A stretch of DNA of 64,000 nt from Halomonas denitrificans (GTDB lineage: Bacteria > Pseudomonadota > Gammaproteobacteria > Xanthomonadales > Wenzhouxiangellaceae): assembly GCA_019800895.1 (NCBI GenBank), contig JAHVKF010000003.1:744001-808000 (forward strand), written 5' to 3'. Below the pieces are notes generated by a model. The model was not told the DNA's origin. It was given only the letters and a program-made list of their open reading frames with translations, and made no database searches. A program made the translations under genes and the position numbers. Below, piece after piece: positions 1 through 8,262 of the stretch (the stretch's first letter is position 1; every line of letters starts with the position of its first letter).

Positions 1-2
1 CG

Positions 3-404
3 AACTCGGTGTTCACGACCATCACCGTCGTCAACCCGTCGCGCATGACGCATCGCCGGATCAGCGAACACATCGGCGTACGCTACGACGATTTCGCCGA
101 GGTCCGCTCGGTGGTCGACGACATCCGGTCGATGCTGCAGTCGCACGAGGGAATCGCGAGCGACCAGACCCTGATCGTGCACTTCGATCGCTTCGGCGCA
201 TCGTCCCTTGACATCATGGTGTACTGCATGACCCGAACGATCGTCTGGCAGGAGTATCACGAGGTGCGCGAGGACGTGCTGCTGAAGATCGGCGAGATCG
301 TCGAGAGCCATGGTGCCGAGATCGCGTTCCCGACCCGCACGCTGAAGATCGACGCGGTGCCGCCGGAGCTCGCCGGCACCGAAGCCGACGGAGACCAGCG
401 ATGA
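3..404 (+). CDS. MscS-family mechanosensitive channel, C-terminal part (partial)
   Basis: The reading frame is open from the window edge and ends in a TGA that overlaps the next gene's ATG (ATGA at 401-404). The first residues read NSVFTTITVVNPSRMTHRRI, the characteristic end of the MscS beta-domain, where an IPNS-type motif is followed by V-x-N-x-SRM. The remaining residues form the alpha/beta C-terminal cage domain. Family members are inner-membrane channels that open on hypo-osmotic shock. The transmembrane N-terminus lies outside the window, so the subclass (YnaI-like or YbdG-like) cannot be decided. The 4-bp overlap suggests translational coupling to the downstream phosphoribosyltransferase, although the functions are unrelated. 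Confidence 0.85.
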   Translation, partial: NSVFTTITVVNPSRMTHRRISEHIGVRYDDFAEVRSVVDDIRSMLQSHEGIASDQTLIVHFDRFGASSLDIMVYCMTRTIVWQEYHEVREDVLLKIGEIVESHGAEIAFPTRTLKIDAVPPELAGTEADGDQR

Positions 405-946
405 GGCCGCGCCGACTGCCCCACGATGCTGAATGCCTGTTCGGGGCCGAGCGGGTGCAGGCCGCGTACGACGACCTGGCCCAGCGCCTGGACAACGCGC
501 TGCCCGACGGCGAGATCCTGCTGCTGACCGTGATGACCGGCGGCCTGTTTCCCGCCGTGGAACTGGCGCGCAGGCTCGACCGTCCCCTGCGGATCGACTA
601 TGTCCATGCCACGCGCTACCGCGGTGCCCTGCGCGGCGGCGAGATCGAGTGGGTGCGCTGGCCGAAGCTGCCGGACCGTCGCTGCACGGTGCTGCTGGTC
701 GACGACATCTTCGACGAGGGCAGCACGCTGGCGGCGGTCCGCGATCGGCTGTCGGAAACGCATGACGTGACGACCGCGGTACTGGCCCGCAAGCTGCATG
801 ACCGGGGCTTGCCCAGGGACTGGATCGACTACCATGGCCTCGACGTTCCGGACCGCTACGTGTTCGGCTGCGGCATGGACTACGCCGAGCACTGGCGGGA
901 GCTGCCCGGGATCTGGGCGCTCCCCGTGGACGGCGACGGTCACTGA
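401..946 (+). CDS. hpt: hypoxanthine-guanine phosphoribosyltransferase
   Basis: A 181-residue PRTase-fold protein. The PRPP-binding loop is VLLVDDIFDEGSTL at residues 97-110, a variant of the usual VxxVEDxxDTGxTL in which the acidic pair is DD. A flexible-loop region (residues 68-82) and a hood segment rich in aromatic residues (W87, Y136, Y143) follow the HGPRT pattern. The family transfers a phosphoribosyl group from PRPP to hypoxanthine or guanine in cytosolic purine salvage. It lies directly upstream of a methylthioinosine phosphorylase-like gene. That enzyme releases hypoxanthine, so the two could act in sequence: MTI to hypoxanthine to IMP. The start overlaps the previous stop. The exact base preference cannot be read from sequence. 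Confidence 0.85.
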   Translation: MRPRRLPHDAECLFGAERVQAAYDDLAQRLDNALPDGEILLLTVMTGGLFPAVELARRLDRPLRIDYVHATRYRGALRGGEIEWVRWPKLPDRRCTVLLVDDIFDEGSTLAAVRDRLSETHDVTTAVLARKLHDRGLPRDWIDYHGLDVPDRYVFGCGMDYAEHWRELPGIWALPVDGDGH

Positions 947-965
947 TGCACCAGGGAGGCCGGGG

Positions 966-1709
966 ATGACGAGCGCCAACGTGGGAATCATCGGCGGCAC
1001 CGGTGCCCTGGACCTGTTCGACGCGTACGAATCGACCGCGCTGACCACGCCGTTCGGTCCGCCCTCGGCGCGCCCCGTGCGGATCGATCTCGACGGCCGC
1101 GCCGCCTGGTTCCTCGCCCGCCACGGACGCCCGCACCGGATTCCGCCGCACCGCGTGAACTATCGCGCCAACCTCCATGCGCTGCGCACGCTCGGGTGCA
1201 CCCGGGTGATCGCGGTCAGCGCGGTCGGTGCGGTGGACCCGGCCCTGGACAACGGCGCGCTGGTCGCCGTCGACCAGCTCATCGACTACACCTGGGGACG
1301 GGCCCATACGTTCAGTGACGGCGGCTCCGCGCCGTTGCGCCATGTCGAGTTCGAGAAGCCGTACGACGGCGCGGTCCGCCGCGCCCTGATCGAGGCGGCC
1401 AGCGAGTCGAGCGTACCCCTGGTGACCGAGGGCTGCTACGGCGCGACCCAGGGGCCGCGACTGGAAACGGCCGCCGAGATCGCGCGCCTGGCCCGTGACG
1501 GGTGCACCGTGGTCGGCATGACCGGAATGCCCGAAGCCGGGCTGGCCCGCGAGATCGGCATGGACTACGCCAACCTCTGCGTCGTCGCCAATGCCGCGGC
1601 GGGCGTCGCGGACACGCCGATTTCGGAAGAGGAGATCCATCGCGTGCTGGCATCCGCCATGGAGCGCGTCCGGCGACTGCTGGTTGCGGCGGTTGCACGC
1701 ATCGACTAG
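966..1709 (+). CDS. S-methyl-5'-thioinosine phosphorylase (MTAP/PNP family)
   Basis: A 247-residue member of the PNP/MTAP phosphorylase superfamily. The N-terminus VGIIGGTG (residues 6-13) is the phosphate-binding loop, and RHGRPHRIPPHRVNYRANL (52-70) is the second family signature. The specificity segment reads GMTGMPEA (184-191) where adenosine-preferring MTAPs have a MTTVPE-type motif. This substitution marks the bacterial methylthioinosine phosphorylases typified by Pseudomonas aeruginosa PA3004. The ATG at 966 was chosen because the open frame upstream of it has no homology and overlaps hpt. It sits 17 bp after hpt with GGGG just upstream. The product would phosphorolyse MTI to hypoxanthine and methylthioribose-1-phosphate, feeding hpt. 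Assignment as MTI- rather than MTA-specific rests on the motif only. Confidence 0.85.
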   Translation: MTSANVGIIGGTGALDLFDAYESTALTTPFGPPSARPVRIDLDGRAAWFLARHGRPHRIPPHRVNYRANLHALRTLGCTRVIAVSAVGAVDPALDNGALVAVDQLIDYTWGRAHTFSDGGSAPLRHVEFEKPYDGAVRRALIEAASESSVPLVTEGCYGATQGPRLETAAEIARLARDGCTVVGMTGMPEAGLAREIGMDYANLCVVANAAAGVADTPISEEEIHRVLASAMERVRRLLVAAVARID

Positions 1710-1829
1710 CGCCGTGTCCTAGGTCGGGGCCCGGAGTGTGACGGGGTTCGCGGATCAGCCGCTTGGGCTGGGCGGTCGGCTCCGGTACCATGAGAGTCCC
1801 ATGGACGGTGACTCCGACGGCCCGACCGA

Positions 1830-2726
1830 ATGACTGATCTGCTCCGTATCCAGGTCCGCTACCTCGTCGACAAGGACGTTCGCGTCCTGCGCTCGCTTGT
1901 CGGGCTGGCCGGTAGCAAGGCCGACCTCCGCGTCACGATTTCCGAAGCCGACGAAGGCGATGTGATCCTGGTCGATGTCGACGAAGCGGAGGGTGCCGCG
2001 GCCTGGCCCGAGCTCAATCGCGGCACGGTGCCCGTCGTCGCGCTGACCCGCAAGCGCGATTTCCCGGCCCGGTTCATGCTGACCAAGCCGATCCGCTCGC
2101 AGCAGCTCATCCAGTTGCTGGGTGAACTTCGGCACGCCGATTTCGACGAGGAATCCGGCGAGGCCCTGCCGGCCTGGGCAGTGATGTCCTTCGGCGATGA
2201 CGATGACGACCTGCCGCTGGCCGAGCACCTGCGTCGGCACCACTGGGACCAGCCGGTCCTGGTCGGTGGCGGAGACCTGCCCGAAGTCATCATCGACACG
2301 GGAGCCGGGGCCTGGTACTCGGGCGCCTCGGACCGCGAACTGGCCCGATTGCTGCGGCACGCGTTCAAGGCCTCGAGCGCGCGCACGCTGACCAGTGCCG
2401 AGCTCATCGACTACACCAACGGTCTCGAGCAGAACAATCTGACCAAACTCAAGTGGCGCGCCGGGCTCGCGCTCTCGGAAGGCGCCCTGCACCCCGACCT
2501 GGCCGGCGATGTGCGCCTGATGCTGCCGCAGGTGCCGCTGCAGGCGCTGTCCGACACGGCGTTTTCCCGCCAGGCTCGCCTGCTGATCCGTCAGCCGATG
2601 ACCGCCGAAGAACTGACCGAAGAGAGCCGGGCCGAGCGCGGCGACGTCGCCTGTTTCCTGAATGCCTGCCACGTCTGCGGGCTCCTGCTGCTCGACAGCG
2701 GCGGCGCCGAATCGGCGCTGGGCTGA
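1830..2726 (+). CDS. conserved hypothetical protein upstream of mvaS
   Basis: I do not recognise this 298-residue protein. The first ~90 residues alternate strands and helices (ILVDVDEAEG, VPVVALTRK, FMLTKPIRSQQL), reminiscent of a degenerate response-regulator receiver: a KP dipeptide follows a hydrophobic strand, but there is no convincing phosphoacceptor pocket. The middle is acidic (FGDDDDDLPL). The C-terminus ends in FLNACHVCGLLLL, with a paired CHxC near residue 285. There is no signal peptide or membrane segment, so it is probably cytosolic. It ends 28 bp before the proposed mvaS start, in the same direction, so the two are likely co-transcribed. ATG 1830 is the only reasonable start, because the in-frame upstream region is short. 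The gene has normal high GC for the window. Confidence 0.7.
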   Translation: MTDLLRIQVRYLVDKDVRVLRSLVGLAGSKADLRVTISEADEGDVILVDVDEAEGAAAWPELNRGTVPVVALTRKRDFPARFMLTKPIRSQQLIQLLGELRHADFDEESGEALPAWAVMSFGDDDDDLPLAEHLRRHHWDQPVLVGGGDLPEVIIDTGAGAWYSGASDRELARLLRHAFKASSARTLTSAELIDYTNGLEQNNLTKLKWRAGLALSEGALHPDLAGDVRLMLPQVPLQALSDTAFSRQARLLIRQPMTAEELTEESRAERGDVACFLNACHVCGLLLLDSGGAESALG

Positions 2727-2754
2727 TCCTTCCTCCGGCAGGCAGGGGCGCTGG

Positions 2755-3993
2755 GTGAACGCCCGCCCGGAGTCTTCCGTCGGTATCGATGCCGCGGCGT
2801 TTGCCGGGCCGCGCGGTTGCCTCGACCTGGCCGACCTGGCCGCTGCGCGCGGCATCGATCCCGCCAAGTTTCTCCAGGGCCTCGGGCAGCGTCGGATGGC
2901 GATCGCGTCGCCGTGCGAGGACACGGTCTCGCTGGCGGTCGCGGCGGCCGACCGGGCGCTTTCGGCGTTCGACATCGATCCCGGCGACATCGGTACGTTG
3001 ATCGTCGGCACCGAGACGGGCGTCGACCACAGCAAGCCGGTCGCGGTCTACGTGCACGAACTTCTCGGACTGTCCGAGCGCTGCCGAACGTTCGAAACCA
3101 AGCACGCCTGCTACGGCGCGATGGCCGGCCTGACCGCCTCGATGGACTGGATCGCTTCCGGACGCGCCCGCGGGCGCAAGGCGCTGGTCATCGCTTCCGA
3201 CATCGCGCGCTACGGCCTGGGCACTCCGGGTGAGCCCACCCAGGGCGCCGGCGCCGTCGCGTTGGTGATCGATCGACGGCCGCGGCTGCTCACGATCGAC
3301 CCCTCGCGGATCGGCGACTTCACGCGCCAGGTGATGGATTTCTGGCGGCCGCTGTACTCGAAGGTGGCCTTCGCGGACGGCCACTATTCGATCCGGTGCT
3401 ATCTCGACGCATTGACCGCCGCCCGGGCCGATGCGGTCGGACCCGGCGCCGAGCTGCTCGACGACCTGGCCGCGTGCCTGTATCACGTGCCGTTCGTCAA
3501 GATGGCCAAGAAGGCGCACCAGCGCCACCTGGAGATCGAGCGCGGTGCGCCGCTGGACCTCGAACGCGACGCCGACCGGCACCTGCTGGCCGAGGACCAC
3601 GGCCGACGCGTCGCGCCCTGGTTGGAGCTGAATGCGGAGATCGGCAACATCTACACCGGGTCGCTGTTCCTGGCCCTGATCGACCTGTTGCGCCAGGCGG
3701 CCGACCGGTTCGCGGGCCGGTCGATCAGCCTGTTTTCCTACGGGAGTGGCTGCGGCGCCACGTTCTGTCTCGGCGAAGTGGCCGAAGCCGCGTCGGACTG
3801 GTCCTCGGCGCTGGACCCCGCGGACGACCTGGCGCGCCGTCGCATGCTGGATATCACGGACTACGAGCGCTTCGTCCGTGACGGCGAGTCGGCCGATACC
3901 GCCGAGTCGCTCGACCCGGCCGCCTACGGGCTGGGGGAAGGGCTGTTCTACGTGGGCACGGTCGACCACCAGAGGCGGTACGTGCGGGGCTAG
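2755..3993 (+). CDS. mvaS: hydroxymethylglutaryl-CoA synthase
   Basis: A 412-residue thiolase-fold enzyme that condenses acetoacetyl-CoA with acetyl-CoA to HMG-CoA, the first committed mevalonate-pathway step. The N-terminus reads VGIDAAAF. The nucleophilic cysteine lies in KHACYGAMAGL (Cys119), preceded by the usual TVSLAVAAADRAL and VGTETGVDHSKP segments. The FVKMAKKAHQRH stretch matches the C-terminal domain of bacterial MvaS. The GTG at 2755 was chosen because AGGGG lies about 8 nt upstream and the protein then begins just before the VGID motif. An ATG at 2662 would overlap the preceding gene without homology. It is about 50 kb from the rest of the mevalonate genes in this window (52.6-57.6 kb). 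Function is clear from motifs; the start is an inference. Confidence 0.92.
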   Translation: MNARPESSVGIDAAAFAGPRGCLDLADLAAARGIDPAKFLQGLGQRRMAIASPCEDTVSLAVAAADRALSAFDIDPGDIGTLIVGTETGVDHSKPVAVYVHELLGLSERCRTFETKHACYGAMAGLTASMDWIASGRARGRKALVIASDIARYGLGTPGEPTQGAGAVALVIDRRPRLLTIDPSRIGDFTRQVMDFWRPLYSKVAFADGHYSIRCYLDALTAARADAVGPGAELLDDLAACLYHVPFVKMAKKAHQRHLEIERGAPLDLERDADRHLLAEDHGRRVAPWLELNAEIGNIYTGSLFLALIDLLRQAADRFAGRSISLFSYGSGCGATFCLGEVAEAASDWSSALDPADDLARRRMLDITDYERFVRDGESADTAESLDPAAYGLGEGLFYVGTVDHQRRYVRG

Positions 3994-4151
3994 GTGGCGT
4001 TGGAAGGGGCCAGGGGCCAGGGACTGGTTGGAGGGGGCCAGGGGCCGGTCGTTCGTGGCAGCCTCGCCGTTGGCCGGCGCACCCGTACTGCCCGGGCGAG
4101 GGTTGGTGTTTCGCTCGTCCCTGACCCCTTGCCCCTCACCCCTGCCTCCCA

Positions 4152-7100
4152 TCAACAGAAATCCCGCGAGTCCGCGGCCAGTCCGTCCAGCCAGCCGTCC
4201 AGCGAATCGAAGCGGCGGGCGACGACGTGCTGGGTGCCGTCGGCGTTCTGCAGCGTGCCGGTCACCTTCAGCAACTTGGCCTGCAGCACTTCGGCGCGGA
4301 ACCGGTCCAGCAGCTTCGGCCAGACGATCACGTTGACGATGCCGGTCTCGTCTTCCAGCGACAGGAACACCACGCCCGAGGCCGTGCCGGGCCGCTGGCG
4401 ATGGGTGACCACGCCGGCGGCCTGGACCGGCACGCCGTCGGCCAGGTCGGCCAGCGTGCGGGCCCGCTGCACGCGCCGCCCCAGGCGGCCGCGGAGCAGG
4501 GCGACGGGGTGGTGGTCCAGCGACAGTCCGGTGGCCGCGTAGTCGTCGATCAGTTCCTCGCGCACTGCCGGCAGGCCGAGCTGCGGCTGACGCTCCTGCA
4601 GCTGCGCCCCGGCCAGCAGGTCGCCCTGGCGGCGCGCGCCGAGGGCCTGCCAGCGCGCCCGGCGGCGATGTCCGGCCAGCCCCTTGAGGGCATCGGCCTC
4701 GGCCAGCGCGCGCATTGCCCCGGCATCCAGCCCGGCGCGCTCGGCCAGGTCGACGGCATCGGAGAAGGGACGATGCTCCCGTGCCCGGACCAGCCGTTCG
4801 GCCGCCTCTTCGGCCAGCCCGCGGACCTGGCGAAGGCCGAGACGGATGGCCGGCTCGCGACCCGGTCCGTCATCCGGTCCGCCGGCCCGGCCCGGTGCCG
4901 GGCACAGCGTGCAGTCCACGTCGCTGGCGCGGACGTCGACCGGCAGGACCTTGACGCCGTGGCGCCGAGCGTCGGCGATCAGCTGGGCCGGCGCGTAGAA
5001 GCCCATCGGCTGGCTGTTCAGCAGTCCGCAGCAGAACGCGGCGGGATGGTGACGCTTCATCCACGACGAGAACCAGGTCAGCAGGGCGAAGCTGGCGGCG
5101 TGCGATTCCGGGAAGCCGTAGTCGCCGAAACCCTGGATCTGGCTGTAGATCCGCTCGGCGAAGTCGGCCGGGTAGCCGCGCGCCTGCATGCCGGCGACCA
5201 GCTTCTCGCGGAACGGCTCCAACCCGCCGCGACGTTTCCAGGCCGCCATCGCGCGCCGCAGCTGGTCGGCCTCGCCGGGAGTGAAGCCGGCCGCGACGAT
5301 CGCGATCTGCATCACCTGTTCCTGGAAGATCGGCACCCCGAGCGTGCGCTTGAGGACCTTCTCCAGATCCGGGCCCGGGTAGCGGACCTTCGACGGGTCG
5401 GCGCGGCGCTCGAGGTAGGGGTGGACCATGTCGCCCTGGATCGGGCCCGGCCGGACGATCGCGACCTCGATGACCAGGTCGTAGAAACAAGCGGGCTTGA
5501 GGCGCGGCAGCATCGCCATCTGGGCGCGCGACTCGACCTGGAAGACGCCGACGGCGTCGCCGGCCGAAAGCATCGCGTAGGTCGCCGGGTCCTCGCGCGG
5601 GATCGAGGCCATGGTCAGCGGCGGCGCCCCGGGCCGGGTGCGCCGGTGCCAGTCGTTGACGAGGTCCAGGCTCCTGCGCAGGGCGGTCAGCATGCCGAGC
5701 GCCAGGCAGTCGACCTTCAGCAGGCCCAGGGTCTCGAGGTCGTCCTTGTCCCACTGGATGATCGTGCGGTCGGCCATCGCGGCGTTCTCGACCGGCACCA
5801 GCTCGTGCAGCGGAGCGTCGCTGATCACCATGCCGCCGACGTGCTGCGACAGGTGACGCGGCATGCCCACGAGCTCCCGGGTCAGGGCCAGCAGCCGGTG
5901 CACCGACTCGGAATCGGGGTCGAAGCCGGCCGCGCGCAGCCGCTCCGGCCAGCAGTCCGGCTTGTCCCACCACGCCAGCGACGCGGTCAGCCGGTTCATC
6001 CGGGTGGGGTCCAGGCCCAGCGCGCGGCCGACGTCCTTCAGCGCGCTCTTCGGCCGGTAGTGGATCACGGTCGCGGCCAGGGCGGCGCGTTCGCGGCCGT
6101 ACTTCCCGTAGATGTACTGCAGCACCTCCTCGCGCCGCTCGTGCTCGAAGTCCACGTCGATGTCCGGCGGCTCGTTGCGCTCCTTCGAGATGAAGCGCTC
6201 GAACAGCAGCTGCTGGGCCGAGGGGTCGACTTCGGTGATGCCCAGGCAGTAGCAGACCGCGGAATTGGCCGCCGAGCCGCGGCCCTGGCAGAGGATGCCG
6301 CGGTCCCGCGCGAAGGTGACCACGTCATGGACGGTCAGGAAGAAGGCCTCGAAGCCCATGTCCTCGATCAGCTTCAATTCGTGCGCGACCTGGGCGCGGA
6401 CCGCGTCCGGCGGACCGGCGGGCCAGCGGCGCTTCATCCCGTCCAGGGTCAGGCTGCGCAGGTGCTGGGTCGGCGTCAGGGGGGCAGGGACGAGTTCCTT
6501 CGGATAGCGGTAGCCCAGCGCGTCGAGCCGGAACGCGCAGCGCTCGGCCACGCGCAGCGTCTCGGCCAGCCACGGCTCGGGATACAGCGTTGCCAGGGTC
6601 GCGCGTCGGCGCAGGTGGGCTTCGCCGTTGGCGGCCAGGGCGCGGCCGCATTCGCCCAGCGGCCGGTCGTGGTCCAGCGCCGTGAGCACGTCGAGCAGCG
6701 CGCGACGGCTTCGGCGGTGCATCCGTACGTCGCCGCAGGCCAGCCGGGGCAGGCCGTGGCGCCGGCCGAACGCGTCGAGGCGCTCGAAGGCTTCCCGTTC
6801 ACCGGGCACCAGGCGCCGGGTGGCGCCCAGCCACAAGCGGGAACCGAACGCGGCGCGCAGCGGCGCGACGGTGCCGGCGGCCGCATCCAGCCGGCCCAGC
6901 GGCGGTTTCCAGATCGCAGAAACGTCCTCAACAGAATCTTCCAGATCATTGATTCTGAATGAGTACGTGCCCTTCTTCGCGCGCCGGCGCGCTTGCGTGA
7001 TCAGCCGGCAGATCGCCGCGTAGCCGGCCTGGCGCTCGGCCAGCAGCACCAGGTGGGTGCCGCAGTCGGCGACCAGTTCGCTGCCGATGATCAGCGTCAT

Positions 7101-7295
7101 CCCGACCTCGCGCGCGGCCTCGAAGGCCCGCACCACGCCGGCCATCGAACAGGTGTCGGTCAGCGCCAGCGCGCGGTAGCCGAGCGCGTGGGCGCGTTCG
7201 ACCAGCTCGGCCGGGGCGGAGGCGCCCCGGCGGAAGCTGAAGTGGCTCAGCGCGTGGAGTTCGGCGTAGTCGGGGTCGGGACGGGCGGCGCGCAT
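4152..7295 (-). CDS. dnaE2: error-prone DNA polymerase III alpha subunit DnaE2 (ImuC)
   Basis: A 1047-residue C-family polymerase. It has an N-terminal PHP domain (YAELHALSHFSFRRGAS, TDTCSMAGVVRAF), the catalytic core with DIDVDF near residue 380, the GRGSAANS motif, a helix-hairpin-helix region and a C-terminal OB fold (VQAAGVVTHRQRPGTASG). The length and the FSFRRGAS/TDxCSMAG forms identify DnaE2 rather than the replicative DnaE. DnaE2 normally performs translesion synthesis with ImuA/ImuB in the SOS response. The ATG at 7295 (or GTG at 7301) is the only start giving the family N-terminus. A perfect LexA box ends 13 bp upstream, with no obvious Shine-Dalgarno between, so the mRNA may be leaderless or nearly so. 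No imuA or imuB is adjacent, which is unusual. Confidence 0.93.
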   Translation of the reverse strand: MRAARPDPDYAELHALSHFSFRRGASAPAELVERAHALGYRALALTDTCSMAGVVRAFEAAREVGMTLIIGSELVADCGTHLVLLAERQAGYAAICRLITQARRRAKKGTYSFRINDLEDSVEDVSAIWKPPLGRLDAAAGTVAPLRAAFGSRLWLGATRRLVPGEREAFERLDAFGRRHGLPRLACGDVRMHRRSRRALLDVLTALDHDRPLGECGRALAANGEAHLRRRATLATLYPEPWLAETLRVAERCAFRLDALGYRYPKELVPAPLTPTQHLRSLTLDGMKRRWPAGPPDAVRAQVAHELKLIEDMGFEAFFLTVHDVVTFARDRGILCQGRGSAANSAVCYCLGITEVDPSAQQLLFERFISKERNEPPDIDVDFEHERREEVLQYIYGKYGRERAALAATVIHYRPKSALKDVGRALGLDPTRMNRLTASLAWWDKPDCWPERLRAAGFDPDSESVHRLLALTRELVGMPRHLSQHVGGMVISDAPLHELVPVENAAMADRTIIQWDKDDLETLGLLKVDCLALGMLTALRRSLDLVNDWHRRTRPGAPPLTMASIPREDPATYAMLSAGDAVGVFQVESRAQMAMLPRLKPACFYDLVIEVAIVRPGPIQGDMVHPYLERRADPSKVRYPGPDLEKVLKRTLGVPIFQEQVMQIAIVAAGFTPGEADQLRRAMAAWKRRGGLEPFREKLVAGMQARGYPADFAERIYSQIQGFGDYGFPESHAASFALLTWFSSWMKRHHPAAFCCGLLNSQPMGFYAPAQLIADARRHGVKVLPVDVRASDVDCTLCPAPGRAGGPDDGPGREPAIRLGLRQVRGLAEEAAERLVRAREHRPFSDAVDLAERAGLDAGAMRALAEADALKGLAGHRRRARWQALGARRQGDLLAGAQLQERQPQLGLPAVREELIDDYAATGLSLDHHPVALLRGRLGRRVQRARTLADLADGVPVQAAGVVTHRQRPGTASGVVFLSLEDETGIVNVIVWPKLLDRFRAEVLQAKLLKVTGTLQNADGTQHVVARRFDSLDGWLDGLAADSRDFC

Positions 7296-7307
7296 GCGCA
7301 CAGGATA

Positions 7308-7323
7308 CTGTATGCAAGTACAG
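7308..7323 (-). promoter_or_regulatory. LexA (SOS) operator of dnaE2
   Basis: The 16-mer CTGTATGCAAGTACAG matches the gammaproteobacterial CTGT-N8-ACAG consensus exactly. It lies immediately before the dnaE2 start, where LexA would occlude the promoter. By position it belongs to dnaE2, because the pirin gene on the far side is convergent in transcription sense and begins 0.9 kb away. Confidence 0.85.
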
Positions 7324-7351
7324 TCCTGTGCGCCGCAGGGTCAGTCCGGCC

Positions 7352-8236
7352 TCACGCGTCGGTCGCGTCGGTCAACGTCCCGTTCCGGTAGTCGATCATG
7401 GCCTGTTCGATCTCCTCGCGCGTGTTCATCACGAACGGTCCGTACTGGACCACGGGCTCCTCGATCGGCTTCGCGGCCAGCAGGAGAACCCGGGCCGGTT
7501 CGTCGTCCGGTGCCGACAGGACCACCCGGTCGCCGGGGCCGAGCAGGCCGGCGGCGTTCGCCGACAGCGCCTCGCCGGCGACCTGCGGCGTGCCGTCGAC
7601 CGCGTAGGCGAAGGCGTTGTGGCCGGGCGGCAGGTCGATCTCGACCGATCGGCCTGCCGCCAGCGCCACATCGAGCAGCAGCGGGTCGGTGCTTCGCTCG
7701 TGGCCGGTGTTGATCGCGCCGAGGATGTCGTCGGAGCGCCCGTCGGCGCGCAGGCTCGTGGCGCCTGCGATGGCCCGGATCCGGACCCCGTTCGCGGGCT
7801 CGAATTCCGGAATGTCCTGCGGCGCCAGGTCGCGATACGCGGGCGGACGCATCTTCTCGGCCGCCGGCAGGTTGATCCACAGCTGGAAGCCCCGGAGCCG
7901 GCCCTCGCGCTGGCGCGGCATCTCCGAGTGGATCACGCCGCGCCCGGCGGTCATCCACTGCACGCCGCCCGGGTCCAGGCGGCCGGTGTTGCCCATGTGG
8001 TCCTTGTGCTCCATCCGGCCGTCGAGCATGTAGGTCACGGTCTCGAAGCCGCGGTGCGGGTGCGGCGGGAAGCCGGCGATGTAGTCGTCCGGGTCGTCGG
8101 ACGAGAACTCGTCGAGCATCAGGAACGGGTCCAGGTGCAGCCCGCGCCTCGCGCCGAGGCTGCGGCGGAGCCTGACGCCGGCCCCGTCGGAAGCCGGAAT
8201 CGAGTCCAGGGAAAAGCGGATGCGTCGTTCGGTCAT
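7352..8236 (-). CDS. pirin family protein
   Basis: A 294-residue bicupin. The metal-binding cupin motif is in FPPHPHRGFETVTYMLDG (His residues of the HPHRG block), followed by MTAGRGVIHSEM. These are the diagnostic pirin segments, with two cupin domains and a C-terminal extension ending in a short acidic tail. Pirins are cytosolic Fe-binding proteins; some bacterial members oxidise quercetin and others modulate metabolism or redox-responsive transcription. The ATG at 8236 has AGGAGC about 6 nt upstream. It is followed upstream by an azoreductase-like gene on the same strand with a 26-bp gap, forming a two-gene unit that faces the divergent LysR regulator. Such pirin-azoreductase-LysR groupings commonly respond to quinones or electrophiles; that role is inferred here. 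Confidence 0.9.
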   Translation of the reverse strand: MTERRIRFSLDSIPASDGAGVRLRRSLGARRGLHLDPFLMLDEFSSDDPDDYIAGFPPHPHRGFETVTYMLDGRMEHKDHMGNTGRLDPGGVQWMTAGRGVIHSEMPRQREGRLRGFQLWINLPAAEKMRPPAYRDLAPQDIPEFEPANGVRIRAIAGATSLRADGRSDDILGAINTGHERSTDPLLLDVALAAGRSVEIDLPPGHNAFAYAVDGTPQVAGEALSANAAGLLGPGDRVVLSAPDDEPARVLLLAAKPIEEPVVQYGPFVMNTREEIEQAMIDYRNGTLTDATDA

Positions 8237-8262
8237 GGTCGTGCTCCTGTCCCGGGGGACCA

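Noticed and set aside
4227-6962. A 911-codon open frame on the plus strand opposite dnaE2
   Set aside because: It mirrors the strong codon bias of dnaE2, has low-complexity Gln/Val/Arg-rich sequence and no recognisable domain. The minus-strand gene is certain.
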